The notes under the pieces were generated by a model that made no database searches, was not told the DNA's origin, and saw only the letters and a program-made list of their open reading frames with translations. Positions 50,686-63,984 of a DNA stretch of 64,000 nt are shown in pieces. The stretch's first letter is position 1. Each line of letters opens with the position of its first letter. The translations under genes were made by a program, and so were the position numbers. This DNA is from Xenopus tropicalis (taxonomy: Eukaryota > Chordata > Amphibia > Anura > Pipidae). Location: positions 69,423,392-69,487,391 of the forward strand of contig NC_030684.2 in the NCBI RefSeq assembly GCF_000004195.4. Direction: 5' to 3'.

Positions 50686-52450
50686 AAATCCTACAATTTT
50701 AATGTGTGTTTAGACTTCCATGATAGTCCGCTGGAATGATAATTGAGCAATGCAGAATACAGATTGAACCAAGACTCTTCTAAAAAAGTAAAAAGATCTC
50801 TCAATCAAGGGTCTTCCAATGGCAATCATTCTATATTGAGATGTGCTTTCAGTAAAATGGAAAAGAGATTGACTGTTCTGCTTCCCTGGTGGTCTTTTGT
50901 TCCAGAGGCTGTGTAATCATACTGGCTTGTCTGGTTTTTCTGTATGTACATAGTGGTCTAGCTGGTCTTTTCCAGTTCTTCTTAAAACAGAATATACAAT
51001 AGAAGCTTTATTTTTGAGCCTAAAATAGAAACAATCACCATGTAGAATTTAGAGACAACTGGAATGAACTAGGATATGCTGTCTATAGTGGGGGATATTA
51101 AAAAAAATATTTGGGGTTCAGCCCCCTTTGTGGTAAAACATTTTTCCATAATGCTAAGACCTCAATTTTGAATTGCTGTAAAAGGCACGTTGGTCAAGTT
51201 TAAAGACTAACTGTGACATCAAATAATTTCTATACATGTTGGGTATATGGACTGATTAACATTGTGTCTCCCATTCACTGCTATTGAGGTCAGCCCCACA
51301 GTTTGGGAACCATTTGTTTACAACTAAGAGCACACAGTGGGAGCTGCTATTAGGTTATAGAAAACTTAAAATACTTGAGAGCTCATTTACAAAAATAGAC
51401 ACACAGAATGAATGGAAAACTTAGCGAACACTTTATACTTGTGCTCAATCAAAGCACTTTCAGTGGTAATTCCTCTTCACTATAATGCCCCTACCTTAGG
51501 GTGACAGTTGTACACTGCATAAATACATTGAATTCTGAACCCTTCCACTGATATATTAAATGCATTTTATTATTATCATAATATAATAGGTTTAAGTTCA
51601 TAGTTCATATTTCTATAAAGACTTTACAAGAAACATTTGCTTCTTGTTCACTCATGATCTTAAAGTGGGTTTGCATTGTGACTTAAGTAGAATTTTGAGA
51701 TGTTATTAATCCAACACAATGTGGCCTATCAATGCTTGCACTTGGATCATGAAAATGTTTCTATGGTAATGATGTAATCATCTACAGAAAGCTTTTCAAA
51801 GGGCACTTAATTAAGATTATTGAACACATTTGTACAGTGGTTTAAACATGGTAAGATCAAGAAATCAAATATGATGTAATGAGAAAGACATCTGTATTAT
51901 TTTTGAATGCTTTTGTGAGATCTGGTATAAAGCGTTGCACTGCAGGAAACAAACAGACAAAGATACACACGTATAGAATAGGAAGCAAATCTTGCCTCCT
52001 GTGGGCAGTAAATGAAAAATACAGCAGGACTGTATCTTGCCCCATGCCATCAGATTTGCTGTCCTAGCAAATGGAAAATGAACAGATCTGTCGCTGATTT
52101 TCCCATATAGTTTCAGGAATAAATTGCAGTATTAGACCCTTTCCTTGATTCACTTGTTTTCCAAACTAAGAAAATTAATTCTTGACAGTCTTCTATGCTT
52201 CAAGCAAAAAAATACAAATGAAAATGATAAAGGCATAAATTTGTGCTTTGTCTGCTGCCTTCAACCTTAGTGGTGGTTACCTTCCATATATTTCATTTTC
52301 TTAACTAAATTGAAGGAGTAATGGAGGATGTGTTGTTAATGCACAATGCAAATAGTTTTTTCTTTGTGGTCCATCTGACAGGTATGTCAGCGTATGTAAT
52401 AGAATGTTTTGCTGTATAAAGTTGGTATTGTACAATAAAGACATTAGCAT
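50686..52450. other. Intergenic, nothing recognised
   Basis: No gene or repeat terminus identified; overlapping short frames at 51857-52067 on both strands have no family. Confidence 0.4.
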
Positions 52451-52700
52451 TAGTGATGAGTGAATCTGTCCTGTTTCACTTCAGCGAAAAATCCACAATA
52501 TGTGTTTGTTGCATTTTGTTGGCGTTTTTGTCATGTGCGTCTTTGTTTTTTGATGCAACCGCACCAATTTTAATGCGACCGTGCCCATTTTGACGCAACC
52601 ACAGGCATTTTGCTGTGATTGTGCCCAATTTGACGTGACCATGACTATTTTGATGCAACTGTGGTGCAGTGAAAATTTTGTTAAAAAAAATTTTGCTAAA
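52451..52700 (-). mobile_element. hAT MITE, reverse copy with internal 20-bp tandem repeat
   Basis: Starts TAGTGATGAGTGAATCTGTC (family right end, inverted). Between 52555 and 52667 a 20-bp unit (gcaaccgcaccaattttaat and variants) recurs at 52555, 52575, 52595, 52615, 52635 and 52655 exactly in step. The opposite terminus is not found; the element abuts a CR1-like LINE fragment at about 52693. Confidence 0.7.
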
Positions 52701-53010
52701 AAGCCATCCAAGCCCTTCTTATATATGTGCCAGTACACTGATTCAGGGAAAGAATGACACAACTTCACAGCTCTCACTGTAAAAAAAATACCCTTTCTGA
52801 ATATTTAGATTGAATTCGTTTTTTTCTAGTCGAAATGGATGCCCTTGTGTCAGCTAGAAGGACCTACTGGTAAATCCTTATATATCTATATATATAGTTA
52901 TCATATATCCCCTTAGGGTACTTTTCTCCAAGATAAACAACCCTAACTTTGCCAGGCTTTCCATAGCATTTACCAGCTAAGTTGCCCTTTTTTGACTCTC
53001 TCTAATTGTT
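52693..53010 (-). pseudogene. CR1-like LINE ORF2 C-terminal remnant
   Basis: Minus strand reads LVNAMESLAKLGLFILEKST then LRGYMI, and farther on, in another frame, FFTVRAVKLCHSFPESVYWH then IYKKGLDGFLAK. This order (L-x-x-LGL-x-x-LE-x-R-R-x-RGD then F-x-x-R-x-V-x-x-WN-x-LP then LD-x-x-L) is that of non-LTR ORF2 C-termini of the CR1/L2 side. Frames are broken; relic. Confidence 0.6.
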
Positions 53011-55329
53011 GCAAATTACAAATAAAACATAGACCACATCCCCGTACAAAAACAAGGAAAGATTAAGGTGCATTTGGGAGGGCAGAAAGCTTTCTAAATC
53101 CCAGTTCAATATCAAAGGTGCCCAAACTGGTTAGGACCACCTCTACTACGTCTACAATCATAAATAAACAAACAGCCCAAGTTTACAGTTGGCCTAAAGC
53201 AAAGGCCCACTCCCCTCTCCTACTACAAGTAGGGCACTGGTCAGATCTTCCTTAATTAAATACATAATAAATATAAATATTATATCTAATAGCACTCAGA
53301 TGGAGACATGCTATTTTTAATTTGTTTGATATTACACTGTCTGTGGATTAAGAACTTCCCAAGCTACAAAACAACAGGAGCTATATATAAAGCTGCAATG
53401 GCAGGACAAAATGCTAACTCAGGCACATGTATACATTCAAGTAATAATTAATAATAAATTGATAAAAATCAACTATTGGGAGGAGAGAAATAGAGGGAGA
53501 TAGAAAGAGATAATATGTGATAGAAAGACATATATATATATAGACATTTCCATACTATGATGAACGTTAGGAGGTATGATTTGGTATTGAACAGTGTGCA
53601 GGGAGAAGCAATTTTCTTGAGCTTTCGTTACTTCCCAACAGGGAATTTGTAATCTAAAACACAGCAAGAATCAGTCACTGCACATAGAAACATTTTCTCC
53701 AAGAATACTAACAGCAGCCCTCTTTTTTATAGTATTATATTTTAGTCTTATGGGAGTCAGGCATCTAGTGAAAAGATCAGGCCCCAACTTGGGGGCAAGA
53801 GATAAATCATGGAGATTGTTTCATAGTAAAGTAATCACTAATCACTGAGGTTATGCCATAAAATAGTGATTATTATTTTAAAATACTATAAGAAGCACAA
53901 TGTGTCATTGCACTGATGACAAGAGAAATTTACCAAAATCACAACAATGAAAAACGTATACAGGCCAGCAGATTAGGGCTAGGGAATTGGAGCAGACAAG
54001 TGAAAATTCAAATTATGATATGTCATTTTAGGTTATGCCCTATGTTGCCCTATGTTTGGCAGCCCAGATTCTGAGACTCCTTGTTGGTATTAAAGCTGGT
54101 TAGCCTTTGGTGAGTTTGCTCTGAAATCCCGTAGTCACCATTTTCCAGGTGATAACTTTGAAAAGTTTATCTTTACTCTTATCATAATTTTTAATAAATA
54201 AAATACCATGAGGCATTCCTGATCTGCTTGATTGACAGAGAAAAAGTTTGAAATAAAAACTGAGGTTGTAGGTAGACTTTTCTAATAAGTTTCACGATAC
54301 TATTTTCATGATAGGGTTAGCTGTAAGGTCAGCATTTCAATTTAATGAGAACACAAGCATGCATGCACATGTTTCATTATGACTAAATTCTCTAATGATT
54401 CATTTATATTTTATTTCCAAATTTACAAGAAATGTTTATTTGTATCATTAACATGAGCGGTTTTGTTACATAAAAAGTGTGCATTTGTTTTAACAACTAC
54501 TTTGTAAACAACATATGAATATATACATACATACATATATATTTTTATGAAAGAATAAAAATGTGGATGTCTGTTCTCTCTCTCTTTGTTTCCCTTTCTC
54601 TATCTGGCTGTTGGACTGTGCCTATTTTATTTTCCTTTTGGAGCTCACTCACTTTCCTCTCTCTTCCCACTTGTCTATTTTCACATCTCTTTATACAGTA
54701 TAATCATGTATTAATAAAATTAACATTTAACAATAGGCATATTTTATCTTACAATTTTTGGAATATAATCAATATCCAATTACTGCCAAGGCAGTAGAAA
54801 ACCATGTGCCGTATGAATTGTTTTCTCTATATCACATAGCCGTCAAGTTTTGAGATTTGGCATTTGCCTTAAGAATTATGCATATTTAGAGGTTGTTAAT
54901 TTTTAATCAAAAAAATCTGGATTTAAGGATGAGATTTCATAAATGTCAGCCTAAATCTCAAAGGATCCAGCATAAAAATAGGATAATGCCCTGTACACTC
55001 CCCATATTGTATACAGCTACAAACTCATATGAAATCGTGGGGCAAGAAAAGACTAACTGCTTTTACAAAGAATTGATACAGTCCAACAATATATAAGTTC
55101 AAATACTGCTTATAAAGACCAGTTCAGATTTTGAAAAACAATTGCTAGGAAAGTCAACAGGCACTCAGGGACACACCTTTCTCATGATCTGCCTGCCTGA
55201 CTTAAATTGTGCAAATAATGATCAGCCAGATTTAAAAAAAATCCCATTGGGATAAGGACTGCATTGGCTCATTGATGTGGTCCTCACCCTGGAACTTTGT
55301 ATCCCATTCTCGCCAAAGATAATTTATCA
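53011..55329. other. Intergenic, no gene recognised
   Basis: AT-rich; TATA runs at 53530-53540 and 54520-54545. Short frames such as 54561-54797 are low-complexity CT-rich translations. Confidence 0.4.
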
Positions 55330-55589
55330 ATGTTTAATTTTTTGCCACAATATAAATTAGGGCTTCAAAAACTTGATATTATGTTCAAGTGCAGAAAATT
55401 TGAAAAACTTGAATGTAAAACTTCGGTTTATGTAGACCCATTGAAAATGGAATTTGTGGAATACAAATTCAATGCATTCCAGTTCTTTTTCATGGTTTTA
55501 TTCAATCAAGTTGTTTATATTCATATTTTTTAATAAATAAGCGAAAATATTTAAAATTCACAAATTCAAGTTTTAATAAATAAGCCTCC
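55330..55589 (+). repeat. MITE-like repeat ending ataaataagcctcc
   Basis: Shares its terminus with 47740-47774 and internal ttgaaaaacttgaatg motifs. Left end unclear. Confidence 0.45.
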
Positions 55590-55754
55590 ATATGTATGGG
55601 CAGTTTTAGTTACACAGTGCTTTAAAGGGTCATAACATATATAAACAAACTAACGGTTATAAAATAAAACAGTAGGAATAGAGATTCCTGTTCACAATCT
55701 AAAGGGATGAGGAGTTTAAATAATATAATTTTAAAAGATGGGGAGCAAAAGACA

Positions 55755-55962
55755 AAAGATTGTAAGCTCTACGGGGCAGGGACCTCCTTCCTCTTGTGTC
55801 CTCGACTCTTAACTTATTGCAGCTGTATTTATCTGTATTTATTGTTATACTTTGTATTTATCTATTATTATCTTATTAACCCCCCGTTTGTATTAATGTA
55901 TTCTACTGTACAGCGCTGCGTATATAAGTAGTGCTTTATAAATAAAGATATACATACAAAGA
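55755..55962 (+). repeat. Frog interspersed repeat with TTTATAAATAAA tail (SINE/LINE-tail type)
   Basis: Reads attgtaagctctacggggca, then cagggacctcc, ending ctgtacagcgctgcg and gctttataaataaag. This is a sequence repeated widely in amphibian DNA; other copies here at 43735 and 49385. Confidence 0.65.
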
Positions 55963-56416
55963 GAACTGGGGATAATTCTATATGGCATTTTGACCTTCGA
56001 AGATAGGTTGATTAGATTTTAGGTTTAGATTAGGTTTGAACCTTTTAACAAACAACTGATCCTCTGTACTCAACTGTAGCCAAATATTAAGGAGTGTTCT
56101 GATATTTTACATTTAATTCATTTTAAAGTATACCCTCTGTAACTAAATATTACCTTAGTCTACCATGTTACAGGCTGGTATAATACCCAATTTTAGGCTG
56201 AAGAAATCTAGTGAAATCTTGTGTCTAAAAGGTAAAATCATTCGGTCTGAAATGTTGAATAGTATGATCACATTGATGCAAATGAGGCCAGCATCAGACT
56301 GGGGTGTATGGGGCCCACCCAGGCTTCTACCTTAGGGGCCCTCATACTCCCAAAAGGGCCCCCGCCAACTGACTGCCCAACTCCCCCAAGCACATGTACC
56401 TTATACTTTGCTGCAA
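55963..56416. other. Intergenic; decayed repeat at right edge
   Basis: 56290-56400 (ggggcccacccaggcttcta and cccccgccaactgactgccc) is G/C-rich and resembles an old dispersed element, not identified. Confidence 0.35.
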
Positions 56417-56764
56417 TTAAAGGTGGCCACACACGTGGCGATCTGACAATCTTTCGTGCGACCATCGGTCGCACGAAACATCGTTAGATCTGCCACACAT
56501 TGTTCAGGGTTGAAACAGCAGATAAGGAGGTAGAAACAATAGGATTTCTACCTCCTTCTGCCGATTCAGCCCTGATGGCAGATTTTGGTCAGGCGCCTTC
56601 TATGGCGCCCGATCAAAATTTTTTAACCTGTCCGATCGGCGAGTCGACCGATATCAGCAGCTTCCTGCGATATCGGTTGACTCGCCAACATGTCATACAA
56701 GCACCGAATATCGTACGAAACGAGGTTTCGTACGATATTATCGGTGCGTGTATGGCCAGCTTAA
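56417..56764 (+). mobile_element. TTAA-flanked foldback MITE, copy 2, complete
   Basis: Bounded by TTAA at 56417-56420 and 56761-56764. Near-identical to copy 1 over most of its length, including the aaggaggtagaaa hairpin. The 118-codon frame at 56500-56856 runs through it and its counterpart in copy 3; both are repeat translations. Confidence 0.85.
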
Positions 56765-58135
56765 GGGAGGGAAGTCAGTTGGAAAACACCAGTGCTTCAG
56801 ATCAGGTTTGGGTTGCCCACTGGGATTCCTCCCGATGTCCCACGGACCCAGTCTGACCCTGTATGAGGCCACCCTGGCCTGCTATGGGTTACTGAATCAA
56901 TACACTTATGTTACTGAATAACCATTAATTTGTAACTATTTTTTGTACCCATATTGTAAACAAAGTCTAAAAAAACACTCTGTTTTCCTCTCTATATTTT
57001 ATTAATATAAATTAGAAAATTATGCTCATCAAGTTAAAATTGTACTTGACAAATATCTTTGTGTCTTTCTAAACACTTTCTTTTCATTGTATTTAGTAGT
57101 ATAGATTAGTTATGTGAATATATATAAATATACAGTATAGAAATATTTCTATGCATGCACCCACACAACACAATTATTTTGGCCAAGAACATTTTTCTAT
57201 TTCTCTGTTTCAGGTTTTCTGTGGTTGACTTATCATGGGGTGAACTGAATATCCTCCTCATTAAAATGTAAATATGTTCAACACCATAAAAGTAACTTCA
57301 GAGAAAAGATTAGTTTTAAAGTTTGCCAGTTCACACAACATCACTGAAGTCAGCAGGTTCTATTCCTTTTGGCCAAATGACTTCAAATATTAATATAATA
57401 AGATTCTTAAAAGACAAAAGCCTTATAATGAATTCCACTACAATATATGTTATTAATGCAATTCTGATTTTTTTTTTCCCTATAAACATCTGCTGGCAAG
57501 GCCAATGCAACACTGAACATACTGAAATATTTAAAGCAACAATGTGCATCATACTTAGAAAGAAAAAAAACTTCCCTGACTTTGCTGACTGTGTAAAGAA
57601 ATGTACCCGTTTCACAAGATGGGACATGTGCAACACAGCAGTTATGTCAAAACAGCCCAGTGTCACTATTAACATCAAGTTAATAGGGGTTTGTAGGCAA
57701 AGTGAGTGTGGCCCTTTAGCCTTGCCTTTAATTTTTCCTGAATTAATTTATGTAATATAGTTTCAGGGGTCATGTATGTAGAAAATAGGTAATTCCAGCT
57801 TCCCTAACATATTATCTCCAAGTTTTAAACTGCTGGACTGTTTCTATAGCTGTAAGTTTCTTTGTCTAATGTTCTGGCCATGAATCATCAAGAGGCAATA
57901 CTGAGGGTGTCAATTCCCAGCGGTGTCAGAATGTAAAAAAAATGGGCAGTAGTGTGTGATTACTGTATACGTTTGGATGCTGTGTGATTCATGAGTTATC
58001 ATTAAGTCCCTCCAGTCCTGTGACAAATAACTGAAATGTGTCATGAGTGTATAAATGCCACAGGGGTGTAGCTTCAGGATCAGTTCCACTATGAATCAGA
58101 GTTGTCTCTCTGATCAGTCAAATTAGCCTACATGT
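56765..58135. other. Intergenic; longest unexplained frame of the window
   Basis: A plus-strand frame at 57323-57760 is 145 codons counted from a TTG, 127 from its first ATG at 57377, and overlaps a 115-codon minus frame. Neither shows a family motif, and splice or promoter support is lacking, so no gene is called. Confidence 0.35.
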
Positions 58136-58207
58136 TCCCCGATATTGCCCACCCGTAGGTGGGCGACCTTGCCAAACGAGGATTTTCACGTGTATGGGCA
58201 CCTTAAG
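58136..58207 (+). mobile_element. GC-rich foldback MITE, right-end fragment
   Basis: ccccgatattgcccacccgt, aggtgggcgacc, ending gtgtatgggcaccttaa. Complements the left-end piece at 47177. Confidence 0.5.
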
Positions 58208-58482
58208 TTTGAGCTTAATTCAATTCTTTCCAATTATGACATATTTAAGCATATTAAAGATATATTTTTTAGTATCATTTTATTTCAAACAGAACCACAA
58301 ACCAACAGACTGTACACAGATCAGACTATTTACTTGCTCTCAATATGTGCACAAATTTTAATTACATTTTTTATTATATTTCACCCGCGCTTTATTTTAT
58401 AGCACTTTAGAAGAGATTACCATTAAGTTAGGAGACCTCTTTTTGTAGTAGCAATTTTTAAATAAGAAAGATTTAACTATAG

Positions 58483-58790
58483 GTACAGGTATATTAGTTT
58501 TAACCAGAAATCTCTTAACCAGAAAGCTCAAAACTATGGGAAGGCCATCTTCCAGAGAATCAATTTTAAAGAAATAATGCACACTTTTAAAAAATCATTT
58601 TTTGTTTTTTCTCTGTAATAATAAAACAGTGCCTTGCGTTGATATTAACTAAGCTACATGGATCCATATTGGCTTATTTAATGTTTAAAAGATCTCTGCC
58701 AGATTTAAGTTAAGTCCAAAATACAGAAAGATCTCTTATCTGAAAAACCCTAGGTCCCATGCATTGTGGACAGTATTTAGATACCTACAT
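58483..58790. repeat. tctggataa dispersed repeat, long degraded copy
   Basis: Contains ataggtacaggtatattag, aagatctcttatctgaaaaa and ccctaggtcccatgcattgt, with both end types recognisable. Confidence 0.55.
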
Positions 58791-60867
58791 GGAATCTGGA
58801 TATACAGAATTCTGTTTTTTTAATGCTTAGGTATTTAAAAAAGTCTTCCACATTACATAAATGTCCCTTATACAGAAAAAGGAAAGATGATTGACCAGTT
58901 TGGCAAAGTCCCAAAGATTTTAGGTTTGAATGCATTTTACATTACTGGTTGTGTTATTATTATTCATGTAAATAGCAGTGACAGATTCTGCAACACTTCT
59001 ACATCAGTCCCCAGTTACTAATGAGTTCTGTTACTGTAACCCTTTGAATGCTAAGCAGATTGCTACATCTTACCCTAAGGGTTAAAAAGTAAGTTCAGCT
59101 AACGCTTACTGAACTAACACTTCCTTCCATTACTGACAAACATAATCATGTTTGGTATCGTTATGCACTTTACCCTGGGCTTTTAAGACTGTGTGTAGGG
59201 GGGACTCCTTGTCAGCTAACAAAAATGACTTAAGATTTGCATTCCTTTACCAAGTGAATAAACGAGTACATTTTGCAACTGAAAGGACACTTTACACCTT
59301 TTGTTGCTGTGGACCATAGAAATCCTATTATGCATCATGCATAGCCTCAAGGAATGTGCAAACATGTATTATTAGATCAACGAGAACTCTTCCTCACCAC
59401 TTTTATCTGTTGTGCTTTAAACTTAAAATCTAAGATATTGGTCTACAATGTCCCATTTGTTTACTTGCATGTCTGCTGCTTCCTCTAAGCTATGATTCAA
59501 TATAGGAAAATGTTATAAAGTTCATAAACAGAAAGAAAAACTTGCTTAAATAAACAAAAAAGAATTCACATTCAAGGTAATATTTAACACTCTTTTCATT
59601 GATAATTTTAAGCAGACTGAATTTTTTAAGACCTACTTGAAGGTAGTATTTTGGAAAGTTCTATTGCATCCACTGCACACTGGTGCAAATTATAAAATGC
59701 AACCTTTCCTCCACTGGTGGATGGGTTGCTAAATACGTTTGTGGGTTCATATTGGGAATATATTTCATGTTGTTTATTTGTATATTTTCATGTAGTTATT
59801 TTAGACATATGATAAAGAATAGAATAAAGAATAGACTTTTATTATGGTTAAAATGGAACAACTGTAACAATAAGATTTACTTTAAGCAACTCTGTAATGC
59901 ATTCTCTACATAGCATCAAATAGATGCAGACATGGGTGACAATATTTTCCCTTGTTACTATCAAAATACCCTCCTCCCTTTTTTGTTGTTTTGCTGCTGC
60001 TTTATTCTTGTCACAGTCCAAATGTTCACAGCATGATCTGCAGAATCAATGGAAGTTGTAGCTTTACTTACAGTAGGGATATTTATATGTTAATATTTTT
60101 GTCATTAGTGACTTCATTTCAATACATTTCAGTTAAATTGTAGATCCCCTCAGTTAGATGTTTTCCCACCCAAATGTTACACTTTGTATGCTGTATGCCA
60201 CCCCCCCCACCTCCATCATCAATCTCCTCAGTTGATCCTGCCCTGATTATCCATCTTCTCTGTTTTACTGTTTTATATCCCTCTGAGCTAAATGTCCATT
60301 CATCTCTGTTCTAGCCCATCCTTCTAATTAACTGTAATTTCAATTCACCATCCTATACACAAACATGAACACTGACTTTTCCTTCCCTCAAAGTTATTTA
60401 GTCATCTCTCATTTTATTTCACTCCAGCTGAATCTCCCTATATCTTCCACCTGCCTAAAACAGAATACCTAACTATTGCTTATTTTTCCCTTAACCGCCA
60501 AACAATTGTTATCCCCAAATTTCTTCCTAGCTAGTTTATGCTCTTCCCTATTCTCCATAGGTTCAATGGCAGGTCTTAATTTCCTCAGACAAAAGTCTCA
60601 AGAGGGTGGTTTTACAGTTTCATTGCTCTCACAGTAATTTGGCTGGCATGACTGACAGCCACATGGTGGTTTGAGTTGATAAGGATTCCAAGGGAAGTAT
60701 AGACATGTAATATAATGTCATGTTATTGGTTAAGCAGTTGCACTTTTACTTACTATTAATACATGTATTTATCTCTTATCTTATAGTCTGTTAATAAAAG
60801 CTGTGGCTTGTTACATCCCAACATGTACATCATAATTGCCTCCACAGGAAAAAGTTTGGGTAAGGTG
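58791..60867. other. Intergenic, no gene recognised
   Basis: 60160-60560 is markedly pyrimidine-rich and G-poor on the plus strand. Elsewhere AT-rich and plain. Confidence 0.4.
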
Positions 60868-61182
60868 TTAAGCTGGTCATACACTCACCGATAATATCGT
60901 ACGAAACCTCATTTCGTAAGATATTTGGTGCGTGTATGGCAAGTCGGTGAGTCGACCGATATCGCAGGAGGCTGCTGATATCGGTCGACTCACCGATCAG
61001 GCCGGTTAAAAGATTTTGATCGGGCGCCATAGAAGGCGCCTGAGCAAAATCTGCCGTCAGGGCTGAATCGGCAGAAGGAGGTAGAAATCCTATTGTTTCT
61101 ACCTCCTTATCTGCCATTTCAGTCCTGAACGGTTAGTGGCTGATTGTATGATCTAAAATCGGTACGTGTGTGGCCACCTTAA
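60868..61182 (-). mobile_element. TTAA-flanked foldback MITE, copy 3, complete, inverted
   Basis: TTAA at 60868-60871 and 61179-61182. Carries the same modules in reverse order, including gatatcggtcgactcaccga (60976) and the agaaggaggtagaaa hairpin (61073). Confidence 0.85.
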
Positions 61183-63751
61183 GAGTGGAATTTGGAATGG
61201 TTGGATCAAGTATGGAGGCCTGCCAGATTGATCCTGCACAAATAAAAGTGTGGCAATGGTTAAATGCATATGAAAACAGAACCAGTTTACCCTAACATAC
61301 ATGGTACCATTCTGGTAGGCCAATATTTTTTTTTCATGCTCAAAGGGGTTCCATCAGCAGAACAGCATATATTTAAAGTCTAAACAGCATGTCCATATTC
61401 AATAACATTATGAACAAATAGATGCCTTTTGCCAAATTGTGTAAAATTCTATTTATCTTAATATTTATCACCTGGATCCATTTTACATTTGGGAAACCAG
61501 ATGCTTTACAAAGCTGTTGTTGCCTTTAAGAAACAAAGAAGCAAAATTGTAGATTAATTTAGCAGAAAAGAAACAATAGTCTGTGAAACTTTATTCCTGT
61601 GATTTGTTAACGTTTGGTGTTGAAATTGCAATGCATGAACATGGCCCTCTGCAGAATTAGGGGATTTTAATTTCATGGCAAACCACAGTGGTCAAAACAC
61701 CTTCAGCTGCCTGTAGTCCTATTCAAGTAAATGGAAAAGTGTCTGCCAGTGGCTGGTAGTTACAGGTGAGGACCAAATGAGAACAGTAATTTCTGCTATA
61801 TAAAGTGGCCCCTGTCTGTAAGCACTTGAGCATGTCATAGACAGAACATTTTTCATTCTGAGCATTAAACAATGACATGCTGGGATAGGCATTTCCAACC
61901 CTACTAACCCTGCTTATACCACTGTGGTATCCAGTCACTAATTTATGTTGGCTCTTGTCTGGGGAAGGAAAACACACAAACATACATATACCCTGTATAC
62001 ATGTTAAGTAAAAATATATTTGGATAAATACTTTTTAATATAACATATATATTTTCATTGTGCTCATTTTGTCAGGATTTTTATGTGATCTATAGAAAAA
62101 ATGAACAGAACTTTAAAGTTAAATTCTCAAAATGGACTGAAGGGCTTTTAATTAATCAGTTGACATGGTAAATTGCTTGTTTTGTCCATGTAACATTCCC
62201 CAACTTTTCAAGTTTAGACAATGGTATTCCACTCTCAAATCAATCATATCCACATGAGCTTTGTGCTACAAATGGCATTCCTGATGATGTTTCTTCAGTA
62301 ATTTAAATTAGACGTGCCTTTGTTCTTAAAATATGCACTTAGTTCTTATTTATCCTCCTGATGGACATCCATTTCTACTGCCTTATTTTATGTTAATATT
62401 TAACAAAAGAATGCGGTTAGCCTCCTGCTAGCAAAAACCCAGCCTCCTTTGTTTTTTCTGACTCTCTCTTGGTCTGGACTTAACAAGAGATTTCATTTCC
62501 TGTTTCCCATCCTCCAGTCAAAAAGTAGATTTTGCATAAGTTAAAAAAAAGCCTTGGAGATGCCTTAAACCCCCTACGTGGGGAAGGTGGGACTTAGCTG
62601 TCAAATAGCTTTTGTTATGTACTCAAATGGAATTATGAAATGTATGTTTCTTTGTTGTACAAAAGTAAATTTATGCCAAGAGGATGTAAATGTGCTAGGT
62701 GCGCCCAGGTAATTTAAAGTGCCCATGCTGCTTGATTTCCTAGATGAGTAATTAAGTTTAATTGTTGCATTACCCCTTCTAAAAAGTTCAAAGTAATCCA
62801 CAATTGAAATGGATCATATGTCCCTACTAACACTAACATATGTATTTTATCTGTTTTTATATTACAGCATGTCATGTAAAATCAAGCTGGCACTGCATAC
62901 AGAACACATCACATAAAAGCTGGTTAAGTGAAAGCTATGGTTTCTCCTCAAAAAGCAGTTTTTTAAATAAAGACCCCTTTGTGGTAAGGCTAGGCAGCAA
63001 TAAGTGCTAATGTGTGCTAGTTTTCTTACATTACTAAAAGGTCAAGTAAACTGCGAAAGACTCTTCCCTATCATCCCTTAGGAAATGTGCAAACTAATAC
63101 CAGCAAACTAAATTCAATCTACAGTGTACATTTTTCTACAGAGGAAACCAAGTTTTCTTTACTTTCTGGCTATTACTTTTTTGGCACTGAAAGTTTCTCC
63201 CTTTTAGCACCAAGCAGCTAAGTGACTGCATTTTAGTCCAGGCATGTAAAACTCATATAAGATGAGCAGCAAATAGGTTAAACTCAATGAGGGTCACTTC
63301 ATTTCTACATAGAGCTGCATGCATACTAAAAAATGAAAACAGTATATAAAGGGTTCATTAGAAATTACATTCATAATTGAAAATAACCTGCATGTACTAA
63401 TTTTGTTGCATTTACAATTTACAATTAGAGCTGCATTATTTCCTGTCAGGTGATCTCTGAGGGAGCACACAGCCCATCACCAAATGGTGGCTCAAGGTAA
63501 TAGATGTAAAAGAGAAATATTTACTGATATATATTTCAGTTTGGTGAGATTATGTAATAGGTCCCTTAATATGATAAAGAGTAAACTGTTGGCTAAGCAT
63601 TGTGGGAGTTTGCAATGAGTGCAAAGAGTTGCAATTCTTGTATGTAGCACTGGCAGCAGTTGTCTGATCTGTAGGACTAAGCACAAAACATAACCAATAG
63701 CTTCCAAGTAATTGTTACATGATACAGTACATTCAACTTTGAACTTGGGTT
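61183..63751. other. Intergenic, no gene recognised
   Basis: No repeat terminus found. The patch 62140-62560 is denser in mixed motifs (ttaattaatcagttgacatg, tttaaattagacgtgccttt) and might be regulatory; unproven. Confidence 0.35.
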
Positions 63752-63984
63752 TAGTGATGAGCAAAATTTTTTCACAGGCATGGATTTGTAGCGAACTTCT
63801 GCATTTTGCCATCTGCAATTTTTTTTTTGAAACTGCCACAAAAATTCTTGCAACAAAAATTTACTGAGTGAGGAAAAAGTGTCAGTTGCATAATAAAAAG
63901 GTGGCGCACATTAAAAAAGACCCACGGTAGTCACATTTCACTAGATTTTTGGCAAAGCAAAATGGGACAGATTCACTTATTACT
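63752..63984 (+). mobile_element. hAT MITE, degraded copy with eroded target duplication
   Basis: Begins TAGTGATGAGCAAAATTTTT and ends ttcacttattacta. Flanks CTTGGGTT (63744-63751) and CGTGTGTT (63985-63992) agree at 6 of 8 bases, fitting an old 8-bp duplication. Confidence 0.7.

Noticed and set aside
56500..56856. 118-codon frame with near-identical peptide on the minus strand at 60830-61117
   Set aside because: Both are translations of the same TTAA foldback MITE, not a gene family.
57323..57760. 145-codon plus-strand frame as a gene
   Set aside because: It starts from TTG, overlaps a 115-codon minus frame, shows no motif and sits in plain AT-rich DNA.
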